A stretch of 7,068 bases of DNA from Flavobacteriia bacterium (lineage in GTDB: Bacteria > Bacteroidota > Bacteroidia > Flavobacteriales > Flavobacteriaceae): the NCBI GenBank assembly GCA_011330545.1, contig DRQI01000440.1, positions 1 to 7,068 of the forward strand, in the 5' to 3' direction. The stretch's first letter is position 1. Each line of letters starts with the position of its first letter. The notes beneath the pieces were generated by a model. It was not told where the DNA came from. It did not search any database and was given only the letters and a program-made list of their open reading frames with translations. Below are positions 1-6,286 of this stretch, piece by piece. The position numbers were made by a program, and so were the translations under genes.

Positions 1-26
1 CTTCAATGTGTGAATGCTTTTATTTT

Positions 27-767
27 TTACCGTAGCCGTTTCATATAATTTGAGGTAAAATAAGTATCAGGAATACTCAAGTCAAACTTCCAAACCAAGT
101 ATTCGATGACTGTTTTTTGCCCTTTTTTATCTACCGGAATATATTCTATTTTCGAGGGTAGCGTTCGGTTGCCGAATTTTTTCGGATGATAGGCGATAAG
201 TTTGTTTACTAAAAAGGCATCTTCATCGTAAAATTCAATTTTGAGTTGCATATAATCGGTTTTATCTATCCACATAATAATTTTGCCCCAAACCACAGCT
301 GCATCTTCTTTGGGAGTTAGTTCTAATTTCCAGCAATCTAATCCGATAACCTTTTCAGTACCGATAATTTTATGGGTATAATCAACCACAATAGAAGATT
401 GTTTTACCAAATCGTCATTAGTCATATCGGTACCCATCCAGTTTTGCATCATCATAGAAGGAGGCAGTTTGATGGTTCTTTCGATAGAAGGAATATAATT
501 CCATACTTCGGTTTTTCGTTTTAAGAAAACGCTTCCTTTTTCTTTGGCCGGTGAGGTTACCAAAGAAACACTGTAATCGGCGCCTTTAGACCAAATTTTT
601 AAGTTCATGTCTTTTGACCATTTGGGCCTAACCACAGTAATTTTTACTTCTGCATACGAAGTAGTGCCGCGGGCAATCTTATCTGATTTGTTGACAATTT
701 CGGTGGCGGTTTGTGCCTTTATTTGAGGCCAACTAGTGAGAAATAGTAAGAATATTATTTTTTTCAT
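27..767 (-). CDS. Outer membrane lipoprotein-sorting protein, LolA-like (PF17131 type)
   Basis: A 246-aa secreted protein. Residues 1-18 form a signal peptide (two lysines, a hydrophobic run, cleavage near A18-Q19) with no lipobox cysteine, so the mature protein should be soluble in the periplasm. The rest looks like the LolA-like beta fold annotated in Bacteroidota as 'outer membrane lipoprotein-sorting protein'. The signature lies at about residues 89-121: WNYIP, then an ERTIKLPPSMM segment, then WMGTDMTNDDLV. LolA-fold proteins carry lipids or lipoprotein acyl chains in a half-barrel; the actual cargo here is unknown. The gene lies 58 bp downstream of the TetR gene on the same strand, so it is probably its co-transcribed and co-regulated partner. 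From what I know of the family, the next gene leftward is often an RND/MMPL or ABC-type exporter, but it is outside the window. No terminator is visible in the 26 bp left of the stop. The family call is fairly sure; the function is inferred. Confidence 0.85.
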   Translation of the reverse strand: MKKIIFLLFLTSWPQIKAQTATEIVNKSDKIARGTTSYAEVKITVVRPKWSKDMNLKIWSKGADYSVSLVTSPAKEKGSVFLKRKTEVWNYIPSIERTIKLPPSMMMQNWMGTDMTNDDLVKQSSIVVDYTHKIIGTEKVIGLDCWKLELTPKEDAAVVWGKIIMWIDKTDYMQLKIEFYDEDAFLVNKLIAYHPKKFGNRTLPSKIEYIPVDKKGQKTVIEYLVWKFDLSIPDTYFTSNYMKRLR

Positions 768-825
768 TCCAGATTCTATTTTACTGATGAATACTAATTT
801 TTAGCACTCTATATCTATTTGCATG

Positions 826-1413
826 TTACTTACAATAGTTTGCAATAAGTTTATTTTTCACTTCTTCTAAAGGATATGTTTTTTCAAAAATTAAAAAGTG
901 TAATGCAATTCCGTCTAAGTGTGCCGCCAGTAATTTTGCCTCGATGTTGTAATCACTATAACCGTTTAATTGCAAGACCATTTCAAATTGCTGTAAGATA
1001 TCTTCAAACATTTTTGAAATAACAGCTGTTACCGAAGGCATATTTGAAATTTGCATAGCAAGCGAAAAAGTGAGTTTCCACAGCGTTTTATTTTCTATGA
1101 GCATTTGAAAAAAGAGCTCTAAAGATAGCCTCAATGCTTCTGTTGGCGAGATCTCTTCGAGGTTTTGCAATAGTTGCTCACTCATCTTTTTGGCATCTTC
1201 TAAAGACAAGATAACCACTTCTTTCAGTAGTTGCTCCTTACTTGCAAAGTAATTGTACATCAACCCTTTTGAAATACCGGCATGCTTGGCTATTTTACTA
1301 ATGGAAGTATTGTGGTATCCATCAATGGCAAAAAGCTCTAAAGCGGCCACTAATATTTTGGTTTTGCTTTCGGCTCTTATTTGTTCAAATTGTTCATTGG
1401 TTCTTGGGGCCAT
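826..1413 (-). CDS. TetR/AcrR family transcriptional regulator
   Basis: A 195-aa one-domain regulator of normal TetR-family length. The N-terminal DNA-binding domain is clear: helix 1 around residues 14-31 (ending ELFAIDGY), then TSISKIAKHAGISKGLMYNYF at about 36-56 as the helix-turn-helix, followed by the characteristic SKEQLL at 58-63. Residues about 70-195 are the helical ligand-binding and dimerisation domain, which varies between members, so the inducer cannot be read from sequence. The ATG at 1413 is supported by a predicted promoter about 25 bp upstream and by a typical TetR N-terminus; as usual in Bacteroidota there is no Shine-Dalgarno sequence. Two 18-bp operator-like palindromes lie directly upstream and overlap that promoter, so it most likely represses itself and the downstream LolA-like gene. 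Control of the divergent metal genes is possible, but the operators are over 80 bp from their predicted promoter. Confidence 0.93.
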   Translation of the reverse strand: MAPRTNEQFEQIRAESKTKILVAALELFAIDGYHNTSISKIAKHAGISKGLMYNYFASKEQLLKEVVILSLEDAKKMSEQLLQNLEEISPTEALRLSLELFFQMLIENKTLWKLTFSLAMQISNMPSVTAVISKMFEDILQQFEMVLQLNGYSDYNIEAKLLAAHLDGIALHFLIFEKTYPLEEVKNKLIANYCK

Positions 1414-1420
1414 ATTTTTT

Positions 1421-1438
1421 TGACTAAACGATTGGTCA
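1421..1438. promoter_or_regulatory. Predicted TetR operator 1
   Basis: TGACTAAACGATTGGTCA is an imperfect palindrome with 7 of 9 base pairs symmetric about a central CG. It starts 8 bp upstream of the tetR start codon and its right end overlaps the predicted -7 element. It matches operator 2 at 14 of 18 positions. The size, symmetry and position are typical of TetR-family sites; binding by this regulator is inferred. Confidence 0.7.
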
Positions 1439-1467
1439 AAAATACAATATAATTTTTAAATGACCAA
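1437..1467 (-). promoter_or_regulatory. Predicted tetR promoter (Bacteroidota type)
   Basis: Reading the minus strand, TTG (1467-1465) is followed by 20 bp and then TATTTTTG (1444-1437), a full match to TAnnTTTG. The spacing suits the Bacteroidota primary sigma factor. Transcription should start near 1430-1433, giving a leader of about 20 nt before the ATG at 1413. The -33 element lies in operator 2 and the -7 element runs into operator 1, so a bound repressor would cover both. Confidence 0.6.
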
Positions 1468-1478
1468 ACGGTTAGTTA
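1461..1478. promoter_or_regulatory. Predicted TetR operator 2
   Basis: TGACCAAACGGTTAGTTA is a second copy of the motif, with consensus TGACYAAACGRTTRGTYA over both sites and 6 of 9 symmetric pairs. Its centre lies exactly 40 bp from that of operator 1, close to four helical turns. The TTG of the predicted -33 element of the tetR promoter lies inside it. Confidence 0.65.
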
Positions 1479-1539
1479 AAAAAAGTAAATAAAAGAAGCT
1501 CGATTGACAAAATACTATAAATAGATTTCAAAATTATGT

Positions 1540-1570
1540 AAAGCGGTATTTTAAAAAGCGGTTACCTTTG
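1540..1570 (+). promoter_or_regulatory. Predicted promoter for the cysteine-protein gene, with AAAGCGGT direct repeats
   Basis: TACCTTTG at 1563-1570, followed by CGCC, is an exact TAnnTTTG match and the best plus-strand promoter element in the intergenic region. No good TTG lies at the normal -33 distance. Instead the 8-bp sequence AAAGCGGT occurs at 1540-1547 and again at 1555-1562, a 15-bp period, with the second copy abutting the -7 element. A weak -33 together with spaced direct repeats could mean dependence on an activator, but that is inference. Confidence 0.5.
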
Positions 1571-1584
1571 CGCCATAATAATTA

Positions 1585-1639
1585 AAATCTGAGCGGGCTT
1601 AATTTAAAGTTTAATAAGTTTTAAGTAACGCTCGGGTTT
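1585..1639 (+). other. Predicted structured RNA leader hairpin
   Basis: In plus-strand RNA, 1585-1595 pairs with 1629-1639 as an uninterrupted 11-bp helix that includes two G-U pairs (U1588-G1636 and U1590-G1634). A small internal loop (1596-1597 against 1626-1628) leads into a second helix of 5 bp, 1598-1602 with 1621-1625, closing an 18-nt AU-rich loop. The G-U pairs would be A-C mismatches on the other strand, which favours a plus-strand transcript. The hairpin begins about 15 nt after the TAccTTTG element, so it would sit near the 5' end of a roughly 180-nt leader. It has no U tract, so it is not a simple terminator. I recognise no known riboswitch class. Confidence 0.45.
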
Positions 1640-1759
1640 GAAATAAGAAATATCAAATAACGTTATATCAACAGGTTAAGGATTATAGGCTTTGTATAAA
1701 TTTTATAAAAATTAACCAAATTAGGTGTAAATAAGTTAAAAAAAATGTAATTTAGCAAG
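1640..1759 (+). other. AT-rich leader and intergenic sequence without a recognised gene
   Basis: This stretch completes the 346-bp divergent intergenic region. It contains an 8-bp palindrome TAACGTTA (1658-1665), a possible 6-bp stem GGTTAA/TTAACC (1674-1679 with 1712-1717), and the near-palindrome TATAAATTTTATA. None forms a clear regulatory element. In-frame TAA at 1748-1750 fixes the earliest possible start of the following gene. Confidence 0.4.
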
Positions 1760-2182
1760 GTGTTGAAACAAGTTTTACATAAAATCAGTGCAATCGCGTT
1801 AGCATTTATCGTGCTGTTCTCATCATTGTCTTTTTCGGTATACGAACATATTTGTGGTGGAGAAATAGCTGAGGTTTCCTATTTTTCGGAAGTTGATTCG
1901 TGCGATATGGTGATGTCACTATGTGAAGCCATTGATACTTCCCAGCAAAGCATTCATAAAAAACCTTGCTGTAATGACCATGCCGAAATCTTTCAAGGCA
2001 ATGATATCAATCAGCAGGCGCAATCTTCTTTAGAAATATCTCAAATGCAGTTTTTGGCTGTGTTTGTAACTTCATATATTTCTCTTTTTAAGGAAGCTAA
2101 TATAGCTCCATTATATAATAATTATTCCCCACCTCTGGTTGTCAAGAACATACACAAACTTGACGAGACCTATTTAATTTGA
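1760..2182 (+). CDS. Small exported cysteine protein, HYC_CC_PP family-like
   Basis: A 140-aa protein with a signal peptide or N-terminal membrane segment (hydrophobic residues about 9-27). It resembles the Bacteroidota family named HYC_CC_PP after its three landmarks. Here they are H30-I31-C32 (HIC instead of HYC), the pair C70-C71, and P124-P125 within YSPPLVV, followed by the typical KLDETYLI C-terminus. Further cysteines are C48 and C55. A second hydrophobic stretch spans about 96-110. Five cysteines plus nearby His and Met residues (H66, H74, M50, M52) suggest soft-metal binding or disulfides. Location before a CusA-type pump supports a periplasmic metal-related role, but no function is established that I know of. 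The start is uncertain: no ATG fits, GTG at 1760 follows an in-frame stop at 1748, and TTG at 1763 would give an MKQVLHKI start like other members I recall. A terminator-like hairpin follows directly. Confidence 0.75.
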   Translation: MLKQVLHKISAIALAFIVLFSSLSFSVYEHICGGEIAEVSYFSEVDSCDMVMSLCEAIDTSQQSIHKKPCCNDHAEIFQGNDINQQAQSSLEISQMQFLAVFVTSYISLFKEANIAPLYNNYSPPLVVKNIHKLDETYLI

Positions 2183-2190
2183 TTTATTTG

Positions 2191-2214
2191 GCCCCGAGAT
2201 TTCGGGGGCGTTTT
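2191..2214 (+). terminator. Rho-independent terminator after the cysteine-protein gene
   Basis: CCCCGA (2192-2197) pairs with TCGGGG (2202-2207) around a 4-nt GATT loop. G2191-C2209 can extend the stem past a bulged G. TTTT (2211-2214) follows after one base. It starts 8 bp beyond the stop codon of the small gene. The short U tract makes it modest, so partial readthrough into the pump gene is possible. Confidence 0.7.
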
Positions 2215-2241
2215 AGCACAAAGATTATTTTTGTGTTAAAA
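2211..2241 (+). repeat. Second hairpin in tandem with the terminator
   Basis: TTTTAGCACAAA (2211-2222) and TTTGTGTTAAAA (2230-2241) form a 12-bp stem with a 7-nt loop; the only non-Watson-Crick pair is G2216-U2236, a wobble in plus-strand RNA. The left arm starts with the T tract of the first terminator, so the two hairpins interlock. No U tract follows it on the plus strand. It could stabilise the 3' end of the upstream transcript. Confidence 0.55.
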
Positions 2242-2261
2242 CATAATGTGTTTGGCCTAAT

Positions 2262-2292
2262 TTGGGCTTACACACTAGTATCACTATATTTA
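2262..2292 (+). promoter_or_regulatory. Candidate promoter for the CusA-like gene
   Basis: TTG at 2262-2264 is followed by 20 bp and then TATATTTA (2285-2292), which matches TAnnTTTG except at the last base. Transcription would start near 2297, giving a leader of roughly 45 nt. The terminator upstream implies that the pump gene needs its own promoter, and this is the best-spaced candidate in the gap. The region is very AT-rich, so chance matches are likely. Confidence 0.35.
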
Positions 2293-2344
2293 AGATATAA
2301 TTGTCTAAATATTTACATTTAAAATATCTCAATACTAAATAAAA

Positions 2345-5300
2345 ATGCTTAATAAAACAATCCGTTATTTTCTAGAAAATAAGTTAATAACATTCATCTT
2401 ACTGGCTGCTTTTATCATTGGTGGTATCGTAACAGCACCTTTTAACTGGGAACTATCTTTTATAGAAAGAAATCCGGTACCCGTTGATGCCATTCCGGAT
2501 ATTGGCGAAAATCAACAAATTGTCTTTACCGAATGGATGGGGCAATCGCCGCAAGATATTGAAGACCAAATTACCTATCCGTTAACAACGGCATTATTGG
2601 GTATTCCGGGCGTAAAAACGATACGTAGTAATTCTATTTTCGGACTTTCTAGTATTTATATCATCTTTAATGATGATGTCGATTTTTATTGGAGCAGAAC
2701 CCGAATTTTAGAAAAATTAAACTCGTTACCTCCCGGTACTGTCCCAGATGAAGTAAAACCGGCTTTAGGGCCAGATGCTACTGCACTCGGGCAAGTATAT
2801 TGGTATACGCTAGAAGGTAGAGACCCTAAAACCGGAAAACCTACCGGTGGTTGGGATCCTCAAGAATTAAGAACCATTCAAGATTTTTATGTACGTTATT
2901 ATTTAACCGCAACCAGTGGCGTTTCAGAAGTAGCCTCTATCGGTGGCTTTTTAAAAGAATATCAAATTGAAATTGACCCTGATGCTATGAAAGCGGCCAA
3001 TGTTGATGTCAAGATGATAATGAATGCCGTTAAAAACAGTAACCTTGATATTGGCGCCCGAACCATTGAGTTTAACAGAGCCGAGTATCTGGTACGAGGC
3101 CTCGGATATATCAAAAGTTTAAAAGACCTTGAAGAAAGTGTAGTTACCGTACGAAGCAATGTACCTATCCGATTAAAAGATGTTGCCAAAATTCAATTTG
3201 GGCCGGCAACCCGTAGAGGAGGCTTAGACAAAAGCGGCGTAGAAGCTGTAGGAGGTGTAGTGGTTGCGCGTTATGGTGCCAATCCACAAGAAGTAATCCA
3301 TAATTTAAAAAAGAAAATAGAAGAAGTTGCGCCCGGATTGCCACAAAAAACATTGGCAGACGGCACCGTTTCAAAAATTACCATTGTGCCTTTTTACGAC
3401 CGTTCAGGGTTAATTCAAGAAACCTTAGGCACCTTAGAATCGTCTCTTTCGCACGAAATATTAATTAGTATTTTGGTTGTGATTGTATTAGTACTAAACC
3501 TTAGGGCTTCTATTTTAATCTCTACCTTATTACCCGTTGGGGTATTGATGACCTTCATCTTAATGAAGTATTTTAATGTAGACGCAAACATTGTAGCCCT
3601 ATCGGGTATTGCCATTGCTATTGGAGTCATGGTTGATGTGGGTATCGTCTTTACAGAAAACATTATCCGGCATTTAGAAATGCCAGAAAATGAAGGTGTT
3701 CGGGGTAAAAGATTAGTACAGGTAATTTACATTGCAACTGTAGAAGTAGCTTCGGCTATTATGACGGCCTTGGCAACGACTATCGTAAGTTTCTTACCCG
3801 TTTTTGCCATGCAAGCCTCAGAAGGAAAATTGTTTCGGCCCTTGGCTTTTACCAAAACCTTTGCCTTAATTTCGTCATTGTTTATCGGTATTTTATTTAT
3901 TCCGGCAATCGCCCAAGTATTATTTTCAATACGGTTTGATAAAAAACGGGTGAGCAGAATTTTTAATGCGTTGTTAATTGGATTCGGAATTGTGTTTCTT
4001 ATCGCTTATGGAAGTATCATCGCCCTAGCGCTTATTGCCTATGGAGTTAATAATATATTGACTCAGATAAAACCGTGGACAGGATTAAAAGGCCGTATCA
4101 AATTGCCTTATTCAGATAAAATAGCAAACTATATAAATATTGCTATTACGCTTTTAGTAGTGATTTATTTTTTAACTATCGAATGGATGCCATTAGGAGC
4201 CTCAAATTCAACATTCGTTAACTTTATCTTTGTCATTGTTTTAGTGGGGATTATTTTAGGCGTTTTGATGACCATTGTACATTATTATACCAAAATATTA
4301 GCATGGTGTCTCGATAATAAGTGGAAATTTTTAACTATACCCATCATTGCCGTTTTCTTTGGGATGACCATTTGGCAAGGATTCCATAAAATTTTTGGAT
4401 TCCTTCCCAATTTTGCGAAAGACAATGTAGTGTGGAGTAGTTTAGACAAAACCTTTCCCGGAGTCGGAAAGGAGTTTATGCCTGCTTTGGATGAAGGTTC
4501 GTTTTTATTGATGCCCACCACGATGCCACATTCAGGTATTACCGAGAATATGGAAATTATAGCCAGTATCAATAAACATATGAATTCTATACCCGAAATA
4601 GCTACTTCGGTAGGAAAATGGGGCCGTGTCAATTCGGCGTTAGATCCTGCGCCTACTTCGATGTTCGAAAATACCATCAATTATATTCCTGAATTTTTAT
4701 TAAATGAAGATGGACACCGAATACGATTTAAGGTAAATAAAGATAAAGCCTTCGAGTTAAAAGACGGTACCACCTATAAATATGGCGAAGACCCATTTCG
4801 TAAAATCGAAAAAGGAGAATTGATAGAAGACGAAGATGGCGAATATTTTAGGCAGTGGCGAAAAAAAATAAAACGGCCCGATGATATTTGGAAAGAAATT
4901 GTAAAACATTCTAAATTTCCCGGATTGACTTCGGCTCCAAAACTACAACCCATTCAAACCCGTTTGATTATGTTGTCAACCGGTATGCGTGCGCCCATGG
5001 GTATCAAAGTTTTTGGCCCTACCTTAGAAGTAATACAAAAAGTAGGTTTTGAGCTCGAAACAATTTTAAAAGAAGTACCCAGTGTAAATCCATCTACCGT
5101 ATTTGCAGATAGAGTGGTAGGGAAACCCTATTTAGAAATAAAACTAAATAGAGAGGCCATGTCGCGTTACGGATTAACCATTAAAGACATGCAAATGCAA
5201 TTATCGGTGGCCATTGGAGGAAAACAGTTAACCACCACAGTAGAAGGCCGGGAGCGTTTTCCTGTTCGGGTTCGATATGCTAGAGAATTCAGGGACAATC

Positions 5301-6208
5301 CTGACGATATAAAGAAAATTTTAATTCCTACTCCGGCAGGTATTCAAGTAGAGTTGGGCGAATTGGCATCTATAGAATATGTCAGAGGGCCGCAAGTCAT
5401 TAAAAGTGAAGATACCTTTTTAACGGGCTATGTAATTTTTGATATGAAAGAAGGCAATGCCGAAACCAACGTGGTAGAAGAAGCCCAAGCCTTGATAAAA
5501 TCCAAGATCGATAATGGCGAGTTTCAATTGCCGGCGGGGGTTACTTACCGTTTTACCGGAAATTATGAAAATCAAATTCGGGCATCAAAACGATTAATGG
5601 TAGTAGTACCTATTTCACTTATTTTGATTTTATTGATTTTATATTTCCAATTCAAATCATTAATTCCGTCTCTTATGGTATTTTCAGGCATATTTGTTGC
5701 CTTTGCCGGAGGTTTTATTATGATTTGGCTCTATGGGCAAGATTGGTTTTTAAATTTCGATATTGCCGGTATGCACATGCGAGACCTCTTTCAACTACAT
5801 CCTATTAATTTGAGTGTAGCCGTTTGGGTTGGTTTTATCGCTTTATTCGGAATCGCCACTGATGATGGAGTTATTATGGGAACCTATCTCACACAAGTTT
5901 TTGAAGAAGAAAAACCAAAAACGGTACAAGAAATACGAACATCTGTGCTACATGCAGGTGCCAAAAGGGTACGCCCGGCAATGATGACTGCTGCGGTTGC
6001 CGTTATTGCATTAATACCGGTATTGACCGCAACAGGTAAAGGAGCCGACGTGGTAGTACCGATGGCAATTCCATCCTTTGGAGGCATGTTGTTGCAGGTA
6101 ATGACCATGTTTGTAGTACCCGTGTTGTACAGTATGTGGAAAGAGCGAAATATCGCTCCTAATCCTCCAAAAGAAGACTTAGAAATTAATAAGAATAATA
6201 CTGACTAA
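2345..6208 (+). CDS. cusA: CusA/CzcA-family heavy-metal efflux RND pump (Cu/Ag type)
   Basis: A 1287-aa inner-membrane proton/metal antiporter, longer than E. coli CusA (1047 aa). The order is TM1 (about 14-31), first periplasmic porter region (about 45-365, with the family sequence PVPVDAIPDIGENQQIVFTEW), TM2-TM6 (about 370-529), TM7 (about 661-681), second porter region (to about 1080), then TM8-TM12. The CusA methionines M573, M623 and M672 correspond to M723, M773 and M876, which argues for Cu(I)/Ag(I). Proton-relay D405 matches D431 (MVDVGIVFTEN) and E939 matches D1173, but K984 is A1212 (RVRPAMMT). Residues 530-659 between TM6 and TM7 add about four hydrophobic segments (about 539-558, 558-572, 597-615, 623-645). 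About 54 residues are also inserted between M773 and M876, in a charged stretch near 781-845. Similar enlarged pumps are usual in Bacteroidota. The ATG at 2345 gives the standard N-terminus without a Shine-Dalgarno sequence. The TolC-like gene follows after 78 bp. Confidence 0.93.
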   Translation: MLNKTIRYFLENKLITFILLAAFIIGGIVTAPFNWELSFIERNPVPVDAIPDIGENQQIVFTEWMGQSPQDIEDQITYPLTTALLGIPGVKTIRSNSIFGLSSIYIIFNDDVDFYWSRTRILEKLNSLPPGTVPDEVKPALGPDATALGQVYWYTLEGRDPKTGKPTGGWDPQELRTIQDFYVRYYLTATSGVSEVASIGGFLKEYQIEIDPDAMKAANVDVKMIMNAVKNSNLDIGARTIEFNRAEYLVRGLGYIKSLKDLEESVVTVRSNVPIRLKDVAKIQFGPATRRGGLDKSGVEAVGGVVVARYGANPQEVIHNLKKKIEEVAPGLPQKTLADGTVSKITIVPFYDRSGLIQETLGTLESSLSHEILISILVVIVLVLNLRASILISTLLPVGVLMTFILMKYFNVDANIVALSGIAIAIGVMVDVGIVFTENIIRHLEMPENEGVRGKRLVQVIYIATVEVASAIMTALATTIVSFLPVFAMQASEGKLFRPLAFTKTFALISSLFIGILFIPAIAQVLFSIRFDKKRVSRIFNALLIGFGIVFLIAYGSIIALALIAYGVNNILTQIKPWTGLKGRIKLPYSDKIANYINIAITLLVVIYFLTIEWMPLGASNSTFVNFIFVIVLVGIILGVLMTIVHYYTKILAWCLDNKWKFLTIPIIAVFFGMTIWQGFHKIFGFLPNFAKDNVVWSSLDKTFPGVGKEFMPALDEGSFLLMPTTMPHSGITENMEIIASINKHMNSIPEIATSVGKWGRVNSALDPAPTSMFENTINYIPEFLLNEDGHRIRFKVNKDKAFELKDGTTYKYGEDPFRKIEKGELIEDEDGEYFRQWRKKIKRPDDIWKEIVKHSKFPGLTSAPKLQPIQTRLIMLSTGMRAPMGIKVFGPTLEVIQKVGFELETILKEVPSVNPSTVFADRVVGKPYLEIKLNREAMSRYGLTIKDMQMQLSVAIGGKQLTTTVEGRERFPVRVRYAREFRDNPDDIKKILIPTPAGIQVELGELASIEYVRGPQVIKSEDTFLTGYVIFDMKEGNAETNVVEEAQALIKSKIDNGEFQLPAGVTYRFTGNYENQIRASKRLMVVVPISLILILLILYFQFKSLIPSLMVFSGIFVAFAGGFIMIWLYGQDWFLNFDIAGMHMRDLFQLHPINLSVAVWVGFIALFGIATDDGVIMGTYLTQVFEEEKPKTVQEIRTSVLHAGAKRVRPAMMTAAVAVIALIPVLTATGKGADVVVPMAIPSFGGMLLQVMTMFVVPVLYSMWKERNIAPNPPKEDLEINKNNTD

Positions 6209-6257
6209 AGAGATAAATTGAATAATTGCCCCGTAAGAAGACTTTAAGGGTGTCATA

Positions 6258-6275
6258 AATTATTTATAAATAATT
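6258..6275. repeat. Perfect 18-bp AT-only palindrome before the TolC-like gene
   Basis: AATTATTTATAAATAATT is self-complementary over all 18 positions and ends 11 bp before the start codon of the channel gene. It could be a regulator site or a small hairpin affecting translation initiation. In such AT-rich DNA a chance origin cannot be excluded. The rest of the 78-bp gap shows no convincing terminator, which fits co-transcription with the pump gene. Confidence 0.5.
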
Positions 6276-6286
6276 AGTAACAAAAA

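Noticed and set aside
1674..1717. GGTTAA/TTAACC stem as a leader terminator
   Set aside because: Only 6 bp with a 32-nt loop and no U tract after it.
1748..1760. TAATTTAG as a second promoter giving a leaderless GTG-start mRNA for the cysteine-protein gene
   Set aside because: It mismatches TAnnTTTG at the last base and has no TTG at suitable spacing; the TAccTTTG at 1563 is a better match. A mapped start near 1760 would revive it.
2258..2264. TAATTTG as a promoter element for the pump gene
   Set aside because: It is one base short of TAnnTTTG, and the nearest upstream TTG (2231-2233) is 24 bp away; the TTG/TATATTTA pair just downstream has better spacing.
2276..2337. TAGTAT/ATACTA with nested AGATAT/ATATCT as a leader hairpin of the pump gene
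   Set aside because: The arms are short, all or nearly all AT, and asymmetrically spaced (11 against 2 nt), so chance is the simpler explanation.
2962..6108. Several minus-strand open frames of about 69-131 codons inside the pump gene
   Set aside because: They lie antisense to a well-conserved RND coding frame, show no recognisable domains, and have the composition expected from a reversed coding strand.
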